DNA of 7,014 bases, from assembly GCF_030732005.1 (NCBI RefSeq), contig NZ_JAROCA010000013.1:1-7014 (forward strand), given 5' to 3'. This document shows positions 1 through 4,370 of this stretch, one piece after another. The position numbers were made by a program, and so were the translations under genes. The notes beneath the pieces were generated by a model. The model saw only the letters and a list, made by a program, of their open reading frames with translations, ran no database searches and was not told the DNA's origin. The number at the start of each line of letters is the position of its first letter. Position 1 is the stretch's first letter. Source of the DNA: Tigheibacillus jepli. GTDB taxonomy: Bacteria; Bacillota; Bacilli; Bacillales; Amphibacillaceae.

Positions 1-102
1 TCGCATATGTTCAATGCCTAAAGCATCGAACTTGCTTGACATACTGGTCGTTTTGTTCAGTTTTCAAAGAACGAAATAACTTTGCTGTTTTTTGTCAGCA
101 AC
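1..102 (-). other. rRNA operon leader (5' part; 16S beyond left edge)
   Basis: Read on the minus strand, this is the transcribed leader downstream of the promoter at 109-137. It contains a 6-bp hairpin (82-87 with 96-101). It also contains the element GTTCTTTGAAAACTGAAC (55-72), the boxA-like sequence typical of Bacillaceae rRNA leaders and 16S-23S spacers. A 9-bp stem with one G-U pair follows (9-17 with 23-31, loop 18-22), likely part of the structure used to process pre-16S RNA. No mature 16S sequence is reached before the left edge. The order of promoter, then boxA, then stem argues for an operon leader rather than an internal spacer. Confidence 0.75.
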
Positions 103-108
103 TTTTTC

Positions 109-137
109 ATTATATCAACCTATTAAATGAATGTCAA
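109..137 (-). promoter_or_regulatory. sigma-A promoter of the rRNA operon
   Basis: On the minus strand there is a perfect -35 box TTGACA (132-137), a 17-nt spacer and a perfect -10 box TATAAT (109-114). Transcription would start near 102 and run off the left edge. The -35 flank (GTTGACATTCA) is shared with the tRNA operon promoter at 1645-1673, so the two are probably related strong stable-RNA promoters. Confidence 0.85.
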
Positions 138-186
138 CAACTATTTCATAAAGTTTTTAACAAACCTTTAAAAAGTGATAATGAAG

Positions 187-260
<74 letters not shown>

Positions 261-266
261 CAATTA

Positions 267-340
267 TGGAGCGGGTGAAGGGAATCGAACCCTCAACATC
301 AGCTTGGAAGGCTGGAGTTTTGCCATTAAACTACACCCGC
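267..340 (-). tRNA. tRNA-Gly (TCC)
   Basis: This is a complete cloverleaf with acceptor GCGGGTG/CACCCGC and anticodon loop CTTCCAA, giving anticodon TCC. The discriminator is T and CCA is encoded (267-269). The first 31 nt of this gene are duplicated exactly 157 bp upstream at 467-497. Confidence 0.97.
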
Positions 341-466
341 ATAAAAATAAATTAATAACATTCAAATATAAATCACGCTCAACCATGCCCCTGCATCTAC
401 AAGCATATTCAAAGATGTAAATTCTTCGGGGCAACTCGAAGCATATTCGTCAGAAGTAATGCTCGT
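341..466 (-). other. Insert before tRNA-Gly, structured, no gene
   Basis: This 126-bp stretch lies between a truncated tRNA-Gly copy and the intact gene. No credible ORF is visible. It holds a 10-bp direct repeat aagcatattc (401-410 and 439-448). A nested stem pairs tgcccc (386-391) with ggggca (428-433) around catct/agatg (394-398 with 413-417). Two mutually exclusive small hairpins are also possible: cttcg/cgaag (424-428 with 437-441) and agcat/atgct (440-444 with 459-463). The part next to the intact tRNA (341-375) is very AT-rich. Together with the half-tRNA copy it forms a 157-bp repeat-flanked unit. Function is unknown. Confidence 0.6.
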
Positions 467-497
467 GGCTGGAGTTTTGCCATTAAACTACACCCGC
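467..497 (-). pseudogene. Truncated tRNA-Gly 5' half (31 nt)
   Basis: The 31 nt match the first 31 nt of the tRNA-Gly gene at 310-340 exactly: acceptor 5' strand, D arm and the start of the anticodon stem. Identity stops just before the anticodon loop and nothing resembling the 3' half follows. It cannot make a functional tRNA. It is either a duplication scar or the border of an inserted element. Confidence 0.9.
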
Positions 498-535
498 AAG
501 TGAAAAATACTAGCATACTTATATATGGATATCGC

Positions 536-612
536 TGGTCGGGAAGACAGGATTCGAACCTGCGACCCCATGGTCCCAAACCATGTGCTCTACCAAGCTG
601 AGCTACTTCCCG
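536..612 (-). tRNA. tRNA-Pro (TGG)
   Basis: This is a complete cloverleaf of 77 nt including CCA. The acceptor is CGGGAAG/CTTCCCG, the T arm carries GGTTCGAATCC, and the anticodon loop TTTGGGA gives TGG. The discriminator is A and CCA is encoded (536-538). It is separated from the Arg gene by only 3 nt. Confidence 0.97.
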
Positions 613-615
613 TTA

Positions 616-692
616 TGGCGCGCCCAAGAGGAGTCGAACCCCTAACCTTTTGATCCGTAGTCAAACGCTCTATCCAATTGAGCTATGGGCGC
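616..692 (-). tRNA. tRNA-Arg (ACG)
   Basis: This is a complete cloverleaf of 77 nt including CCA (616-618). The acceptor starts GCGCCCA and the anticodon loop CTACGGA gives anticodon ACG. By family knowledge A34 would be edited to inosine by TadA to read CGU, CGC and CGA. Confidence 0.97.
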
Positions 693-722
693 ATACGTAA
701 TATAAGTAAAATTAAGAATGGA

Positions 723-807
<85 letters not shown>

Positions 808-816
808 GTAGATGAA

Positions 817-902
817 TGCGGGTGAAGGGACTTGAACCCCCACGTCCGTAATTGGACACTAGAACCTGAATCTAGCGCGTCTGCCGATTCCGCCACACCC
901 GC
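817..902 (-). tRNA. tRNA-Leu (CAG)
   Basis: This is a class II tRNA of 86 nt. The acceptor is GCGGGTG/CACCCGC, there is a long variable arm, and the anticodon loop TTCAGGT gives CAG. The discriminator is A and CCA is not encoded. Its position matches trnS-Leu1 of the B. subtilis trnS order. Confidence 0.97.
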
Positions 903-908
903 ATAAAA

Positions 909-984
909 TGGTGAGCCATACAGGATTCGAACCTGTGACCCTCTGATTAAAAGTCAGATGCTCTACCGACTGAGCTAATGGCTC
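909..984 (-). tRNA. tRNA-Lys (TTT)
   Basis: This is a complete cloverleaf of 76 nt including CCA (909-911). The acceptor is GAGCCAT/ATGGCTC and the anticodon loop CTTTTAA gives TTT. The first 26 nt plus 6 nt upstream of the gene recur exactly 159 bp upstream, at 1118-1149. Confidence 0.97.
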
Positions 985-990
985 GTTATG

Positions 991-1117
991 TTATGATGCT
1001 CCGCTTCCTATTGTGCTGTTGCATTGCCGCGTGTGCTCGTCGTGTTGCGAGTGAATTCGGTGATGCAGCACTCCTCGCAAGCCTGCACATAGGTGATATT
1101 CGATGATGTCGGCGGCT
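991..1117 (-). other. Insert before tRNA-Lys, GC-richer, hairpin
   Basis: This 127-bp segment lies between the partial tRNA-Lys copy and the intact gene. No credible ORF is seen. It is visibly richer in G+C than the AT-rich spacers around it. Its core holds an inverted repeat ttgcgag/ctcgcaa (1045-1051 with 1074-1080), inside which gtg/cac can extend the stem past a short bulge. In position, length and flanking half-tRNA it parallels the insert before tRNA-Gly. The two share only short matches such as CGAATAT (minus strand). Confidence 0.6.
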
Positions 1118-1149
1118 TGCTCTACCGACTGAGCTAATGGCTCGTTATG
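1118..1149 (-). pseudogene. Truncated tRNA-Lys 5' part (26 nt + 6 nt upstream)
   Basis: The 32 nt are identical to 959-990. They comprise six bases upstream of tRNA-Lys plus its first 26 nt (acceptor 5' strand and complete D arm). Identity ends before the anticodon stem and no T arm or 3' acceptor follows, so it is not a functional tRNA gene. Because the repeat reaches outside the tRNA, it marks a copied block rather than convergent tRNA similarity. Confidence 0.9.
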
Positions 1150-1203
1150 CTAACTAAAAAGAACTTCTAGCTTATGATCATGCTCTCTTTTGAAAACAAA
1201 AAA

Positions 1204-1278
1204 TGGCTGGGCTACCAGGATTCGAACCTGGGAATGACGGGACCAAAACCCGTTGCCTTACCGCTTGGCTATAGCCCA
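1204..1278 (-). tRNA. tRNA-Gln (TTG)
   Basis: This is a complete cloverleaf of 75 nt including CCA (1204-1206). The acceptor is TGGGCTA/TAGCCCA and the anticodon loop TTTTGGT gives TTG. The discriminator is G. Confidence 0.97.
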
Positions 1279-1337
1279 ACGAAACAATGAATTCTTAAAT
1301 CCTGCTCACGCCTGAACAAATAATTTCCAAAAAGAGA

Positions 1338-1409
1338 TGACCCGTACGGGATTCGAACCCGTGTTACCGCCGTGAAAGGGCGGTGTCTTAACCGCTTGAC
1401 CAACGGGCC
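1338..1409 (-). tRNA. tRNA-Glu (TTC)
   Basis: This is a cloverleaf of 72 nt. The acceptor GGCCCGT pairs with ACGGGTC through one G-U pair. The anticodon loop CTTTCAC gives TTC. The discriminator is A and CCA is not encoded. Confidence 0.97.
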
Positions 1410-1416
1410 ATATGAA

Positions 1417-1508
1417 TGGCGGAGAAGGAGGGATTTGAACCCTCGCGCCGCTATTAGCGACCTACACCCTTAGCAGGGGCGCCTCTTCAGCCACTTGAGT
1501 ACTTCTCC
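1417..1508 (-). tRNA. tRNA-Ser (GCT)
   Basis: This is a class II tRNA of 92 nt including CCA (1417-1419). The acceptor is GGAGAAG/CTTCTCC, there is a long variable arm, and the anticodon loop CTGCTAA gives GCT. It is 3 nt from the Asn gene. Confidence 0.97.
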
Positions 1509-1511
1509 ATA

Positions 1512-1586
1512 TGGCTCCACAGGTAGGATTCGAACCTACGACCGATCGGTTAACAGCCGATTGCTCTACCACTGAGCTACTGTGGA
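1512..1586 (-). tRNA. tRNA-Asn (GTT)
   Basis: This is a complete cloverleaf of 75 nt including CCA (1512-1514). The acceptor is TCCACAG/CTGTGGA and the anticodon loop CTGTTAA gives GTT. It is the first gene of the array, about 50 nt from the predicted transcription start. Confidence 0.97.
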
Positions 1587-1590
1587 ATAA

Positions 1591-1609
1591 TACTGTCATT
1601 TACTGTCAT
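1591..1609 (-). repeat. 9-bp direct repeat in tRNA operon leader
   Basis: The sequence tactgtcat occurs twice (1591-1599 and 1601-1609) in the transcribed leader between the promoter and tRNA-Asn. Its significance is unknown and it may be chance in AT-rich DNA. Confidence 0.4.
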
Positions 1610-1644
1610 AATCTGTTATGCAATCAATAACAGCAACGAAAAAT

Positions 1645-1673
1645 ATAATACACTATTTAGAATTGAATGTCAA
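1645..1673 (-). promoter_or_regulatory. sigma-A promoter of the 11-tRNA operon
   Basis: On the minus strand there is a perfect -35 box TTGACA (1668-1673), a 17-nt spacer and a -10 box TATTAT (1645-1650, one mismatch to TATAAT). Transcription would start near 1638 and cover all eleven tRNAs. No other comparable promoter is seen in the array until the rRNA promoter at 109-137. Confidence 0.85.
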
Positions 1674-1686
1674 CCACTTTTTTAAA

Positions 1687-1900
1687 TAATTATCAGCGAC
1701 ACACTATGTAATGTCAGCTTTATTAATTTAACATGATTCACTAGTTCAGTCAATGGTTTCGAATAAATTTGTAAAAATATATCAATTACGGTCAAACTAC
1801 ATATTTATTATCAAAAGCCCCCATCTTTTCAACGTTCTTCTTTTAAATACATTTTGGGGATCTCCCTTCTATAAATGAATATAAACATCTCCCAAAATCG
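1687..1900. other. Gene-free AT-rich gap between tRNA promoter and sprT
   Basis: No ORF or RNA gene is supported here. The only structure is an 8-bp inverted repeat attttggg/cccaaaat (1851-1858 with 1891-1898) with a 32-nt loop just after the sprT stop codon. Neither side is followed by a T-run, so it is at best a weak terminator for sprT. Confidence 0.6.
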
Positions 1901-2371
1901 CTATTGGGTGTTACTACTTCTAATCATTTTCAATTTCCCTTTACATTTCCCGCAGCGATATTTGGAAATGTCTATTCTCCTTTGTCTCTTATAAAGCTGA
2001 TGACAGTCTTTGCATTGATACACATATTTATATGAATTTTTTTGTGAAGGCAGCGGTTTGCAAAATCTTGGTGAACCGGTGCGCTGAAGCAGCTTTTTAA
2101 AATCGGCATCACCATGTTTATATCCTTTTCCTTCTATAAATAAATGATGGTGACATAGCTCATGCTTGATGATTCCTTCAAATTCCTGTTCATCCATTTC
2201 CCTTGCGTATTTTGGATTTAATTCAATTTTTCTTTCAGACGGCATATATCTTCCGCCGGTGGTCCGCAATCTAGAATTAAACGCGACTTCATTTTCATAA
2301 GGCTTTCCAAAAAACTGCAAAGATAATCGATTAACTAATTCCTGTAATTCTTTTTGTGACGGTAAACTCAT
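1901..2371 (-). CDS. sprT: SprT-like (YdcK family) zinc metalloprotein
   Basis: This is a 156-residue cytosolic protein of the SprT/SprT-like family. The zinc-site motif HELCH is at residues 70-74 (the HExxH motif of zincin peptidases) and a third likely ligand, His86, lies in GYKHGDADF. A C-terminal zinc ribbon has C120-x2-C123 and C140-x2-C143. No signal peptide or membrane segment is seen, and the length fits bacterial SprT-like proteins. I chose the ATG at 2371 because AAAGGAAG lies about 7 nt upstream; a TTG two codons earlier (2377) would sit almost on the ribosome site. Eukaryotic Spartan relatives cleave DNA-protein crosslinks, but the bacterial substrate is not established and proteolysis here is inference. 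It precedes the trnS-like tRNA array on the same strand, as ydcK does in B. subtilis. Confidence 0.93.
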   Translation of the reverse strand: MSLPSQKELQELVNRLSLQFFGKPYENEVAFNSRLRTTGGRYMPSERKIELNPKYAREMDEQEFEGIIKHELCHHHLFIEGKGYKHGDADFKKLLQRTGSPRFCKPLPSQKNSYKYVYQCKDCHQLYKRQRRIDISKYRCGKCKGKLKMIRSSNTQ

Positions 2372-2388
2372 ATCCAATCTTCCTTTAA

Positions 2389-2450
2389 ACGTTTTTTATT
2401 AAGGAGTCTCCAACAATCTAAAAAAGATGTAGTGGCCAAATAAAAAACGT
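2389..2450 (-). repeat. 12-bp perfect inverted repeat in sprT leader
   Basis: The arms acgttttttatt (2389-2400) and aataaaaaacgt (2439-2450) are exact reverse complements separated by 38 nt. The left arm ends two bases from the sprT ribosome site, so in RNA this stem would stand directly next to it. A small ggag/ctcc hairpin lies inside. It could be a leader structure, an operator or the termini of a tiny relic; no function is known. Confidence 0.6.
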
Positions 2451-2454
2451 AAAT

Positions 2455-2483
2455 GTTATATACGGGGATTTATAAGCCTTCAA
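2455..2483 (-). promoter_or_regulatory. Candidate sprT promoter
   Basis: On the minus strand there is a -35 box TTGAAG (2478-2483, 4/6), a 17-nt spacer and a -10 box TATAAC (2455-2460, 5/6). Predicted transcription starts near 2448, giving a leader of about 75 nt that contains most of the inverted repeat. Confidence 0.5.
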
Positions 2484-2557
2484 CCCGAAACTTAGACTAG
2501 GAAGTGGGAAACTCCTACTTCAAGCGAAGTTGACATTGTCCCATTCTATCACAATGT
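2478..2557 (+). mobile_element. Possible IS200/IS605 (TnpB) right-end remnant
   Basis: An 8-bp hairpin gaagtggg/cctacttc (2501-2508 with 2514-2521, one G-T pair, 5-nt loop) is preceded by gaaacttagactag and followed by caagcgaagtt. This layout and wording resemble the 3' ends of TnpB-encoding IS605-family elements in Bacillaceae, where a guide-RNA-like end structure follows tnpB. A second hairpin acattgt/acaatgt (2533-2539 with 2551-2557) lies just downstream. No TnpA or TnpB coding remnant is recognisable, so this would be only an end left after deletion. It is recognised from memory of typical ends, without a search. Confidence 0.35.
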
Positions 2558-2768
2558 AGTGGCATATCCCAGACCATTATTCTCAATAAGGTCCCTTAAT
2601 TCGATAAAGAAACCATAAAAAAACAAGCAAAAAAATTGTTAACATCCCGCGCTACCTTACCCGCTCCCCTAATAAATTTCACGCAAAGTTTCGTTTGCCA
2701 GCTAAAATAAACAAGCAAAGTTATTGCCCTAATAAACCATTCGGCAGCGAATGACTTCATTCACTTAA
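2558..2768. other. Gene-free region upstream of katA promoter
   Basis: No ORF is supported. A 6-bp stem with a tetraloop, cattcg-gcag-cgaatg (2738-2753), lies upstream of the katA promoter but has no T-tract. Short direct repeats (aacaagcaaa near 2617 and 2710; ccctaataaa near 2677 and 2727) are present in AT-rich sequence and may be chance. Confidence 0.5.
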
Positions 2769-2783
2769 TTAAACTTATTATAA
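2769..2783 (+). promoter_or_regulatory. PerR-box-like operator of katA
   Basis: The 15-mer ttaaacttattataa matches the Bacillus PerR box TTATAATNATTATAA at 12 of 14 informative positions, with one perfect half site attataa (2777-2783). It lies just upstream of the -35 box. PerR is the Fe/Mn-dependent peroxide sensor that represses katA in B. subtilis. A second perfect half site ttataat (2813-2819) overlaps the -10 box. Binding is inferred from sequence and from the regulated gene. Confidence 0.55.
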
Positions 2784-2821
2784 ATAAATATTGATTTTTA
2801 TTATCTTTGTATTTATAATAA
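2775..2821. repeat. 12-bp perfect inverted repeat framing katA promoter
   Basis: The arms ttattataaata (2775-2786) and tatttataataa (2810-2821) are exact reverse complements separated by 23 bp. The left arm precedes the -35 box and the right arm covers the -10 box. Each arm contains one perfect 7-bp PerR half site, pointing in opposite directions. Confidence 0.8.
2791..2819 (+). promoter_or_regulatory. katA promoter (sigma-A)
   Basis: There is a -35 box TTGATT (2791-2796, 4/6), a 17-nt spacer and a perfect -10 box TATAAT (2814-2819). Transcription would start near 2826, giving a leader of about 38 nt that ends in the strong ribosome site AAAGGAGAGGTG. Confidence 0.75.
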
Positions 2822-2863
2822 AATCATAGCAAGATAACTTGTCTAAAAGGAGAGGTGCTTTCA

Positions 2864-4324
2864 TTGACTGAAAAAAGAAAAACGATGACTACTGCAACAG
2901 GTGCTCCTGTTGGGGATAATCAAAATTCACTAACAGCTGGACAAAGAGGGCCTGGCTTAATTCAAGATTTTTATTTGCTTGAAAAATTGGCTCATTTCAA
3001 CCGGGAAAGAATTCCGGAGCGGATCGTTCATGCCAAGGGTGCGGGTGCACATGGGTATTTTGAAGTAACGAATGATGTATCCAAATACACAAAAGCTGCC
3101 TTCTTAAGCGAAGTCGGCAAACGCACACCGGTATTTACACGCTTCTCCACTGTTGCAGGAGAACTGGGTTCAGCAGATACTGTCCGTGACCCACGCGGTT
3201 TTGCGACGAAATTCTACACGGAAGAAGGAAACTACGATTTAGTAGGAAACAATACACCTATCTTCTTTATTCGTGATGCAATCAAATTCCCTGATTTCAT
3301 CCATACCCAAAAACGTGATCCGCGCACACACTTGCATAATCCGACAGCAGAGTTTGATTTCTGGTCATTGTCACCTGAATCACTTCACCAAATTACTTAT
3401 TTACATGGAGATCGTGGGATTCCGGCAACATTGCGCCATATGAATGGCTATGGAAGCCATACTTATAAATGGGTAAACGCACAAGGCGAAGCTGTATGGG
3501 TTAAATACCACTGGATTAGCGATCAAGGAGTCAAAGGCCTTGACGAAGATTTGGCTACCAAGCTTGCTGGAGAAAATCCGGATTATCATACAGAAGACTT
3601 GTACAATGCAATTGAAAATGGGGATTATCCTTCTTGGACTTTGTATGTACAAATCATTCCTTATGAAGATTATAAAACATATAAATGGGATATCTTTGAT
3701 GTAACCAAAACGGTTTCCAAGAAAGACTATCCACGCATTGAAGTTGGTAAAATGGTGCTGGACCGCAACCCTGAGAACTACTTTGCTGAGGTAGAACAAG
3801 TTGCGTTGTCTCCAGGAAACTTTGTACCTGGTATCGAAGCATCACCTGACAAAATGCTGCAAGGACGCATTTTCAGCTATGCAGACGCACATCGTTACCG
3901 TCTTGGCATCAATCATCATCAAATTCCTATTAACCGCCCGGTTGTTGAAGTAAACAATAACTATCGTGATGGATACATGCGTGTCGATGGCAATGGCGGG
4001 GGATCCGTTTACTATGAGCCGAACAGCTTTAACGGCCCGGTTGAAGATCCGGCTGCCAAGATTTCGCCATTTGAGGTAACCGGTGAAGCAGATTCTGTCG
4101 CTTACAACAGTGATGATCACTACACACAACCTGGTGACCTTTACCGCATGATGAGCGCTGATGAAAAGGATCGTCTGATTAAGGCATTCGTCAACCATAT
4201 GAAACCAGTCAAAAAAGAAGAAATTAAACTCCGCCAAATCGGGATTTTCTATAAAGCTGATCCTGAATGGGGAGAAAGAATCGCAGAAGGTTTGGGTCTA
4301 AAGGTACCTGAAACTGTAAGGTAA
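2864..4324 (+). CDS. katA: Vegetative haem catalase KatA
   Basis: This is a monofunctional haem catalase (hydroperoxidase) of 486 residues that dismutates hydrogen peroxide to water and oxygen in the cytoplasm. Residues seen from the TTG start are the distal histidine H56 in [15 protein letters not shown], the catalytic asparagine N129 in [12 protein letters not shown], and the proximal haem-ligand tyrosine Y339 in the [12 protein letters not shown] signature. The [11 protein letters not shown]-terminus and [12 protein letters not shown] segment closely follow B. subtilis KatA, which is about the same length. I chose TTG at 2864 because AGGAGAGGTG places it 6-7 nt downstream; the upstream GTG at 2855 lies inside the ribosome site, and ATG at 2885 is a weaker alternative. 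The gene has its own PerR-like promoter and terminator and is convergent with tex. It lies on the opposite strand between tex and sprT, neighbours in B. subtilis, which suggests katA was inserted or moved here. Confidence 0.97.
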   Translation: MTEKRKTMTTATGAPVGDNQNSLTAGQRGPGLIQDFYLLEKLAHFNRERIPERIVHAKGAGAHGYFEVTNDVSKYTKAAFLSEVGKRTPVFTRFSTVAGELGSADTVRDPRGFATKFYTEEGNYDLVGNNTPIFFIRDAIKFPDFIHTQKRDPRTHLHNPTAEFDFWSLSPESLHQITYLHGDRGIPATLRHMNGYGSHTYKWVNAQGEAVWVKYHWISDQGVKGLDEDLATKLAGENPDYHTEDLYNAIENGDYPSWTLYVQIIPYEDYKTYKWDIFDVTKTVSKKDYPRIEVGKMVLDRNPENYFAEVEQVALSPGNFVPGIEASPDKMLQGRIFSYADAHRYRLGINHHQIPINRPVVEVNNNYRDGYMRVDGNGGGSVYYEPNSFNGPVEDPAAKISPFEVTGEADSVAYNSDDHYTQPGDLYRMMSADEKDRLIKAFVNHMKPVKKEEIKLRQIGIFYKADPEWGERIAEGLGLKVPETVR

Positions 4325-4329
4325 TAAGC

Positions 4330-4368
4330 ATAAAAAGAGGTTTGCCGCAGCGGCAAACCTCTTTTTAT
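4330..4368. terminator. Bidirectional intrinsic terminator between katA and tex
   Basis: This is a perfect palindrome with 19-bp arms centred on 4349. The usable stem is about 15-16 bp, including gaggtttgcc/ggcaaacctc, with a 3-5-nt loop. A-tract and T-tract flanks place a U-run after the stem on either strand. It lies 5 nt after the katA stop and 2 nt after the tex stop, so it can end both convergent transcripts. Confidence 0.93.
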
Positions 4369-4370
4369 CA

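Noticed and set aside
467..497. Second functional tRNA-Gly gene
   Set aside because: Only the 5' 31 nt are present, with no anticodon loop, T arm or 3' acceptor.
1118..1149. Second functional tRNA-Lys gene
   Set aside because: Only 26 nt of the tRNA are present, ending after the D arm.
1851..1898. Intrinsic terminator for sprT
   Set aside because: The stem is 8 bp with a 32-nt loop and no following T-run, so it is reported only as an inverted repeat.
2387..2863. A small gene such as cmpA, which I recall near sprT in some Bacillaceae
   Set aside because: I read both strands for a short tryptophan- and tyrosine-rich frame with a ribosome site and saw none.
2387..2863. T-box or riboswitch upstream of katA or sprT
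   Set aside because: No T-box motif or recognisable aptamer is seen, and the predicted leaders are only about 38 and 75 nt.
3401..4237. Minus-strand ORFs inside katA
   Set aside because: They are antisense shadows of a complete, conserved catalase frame.
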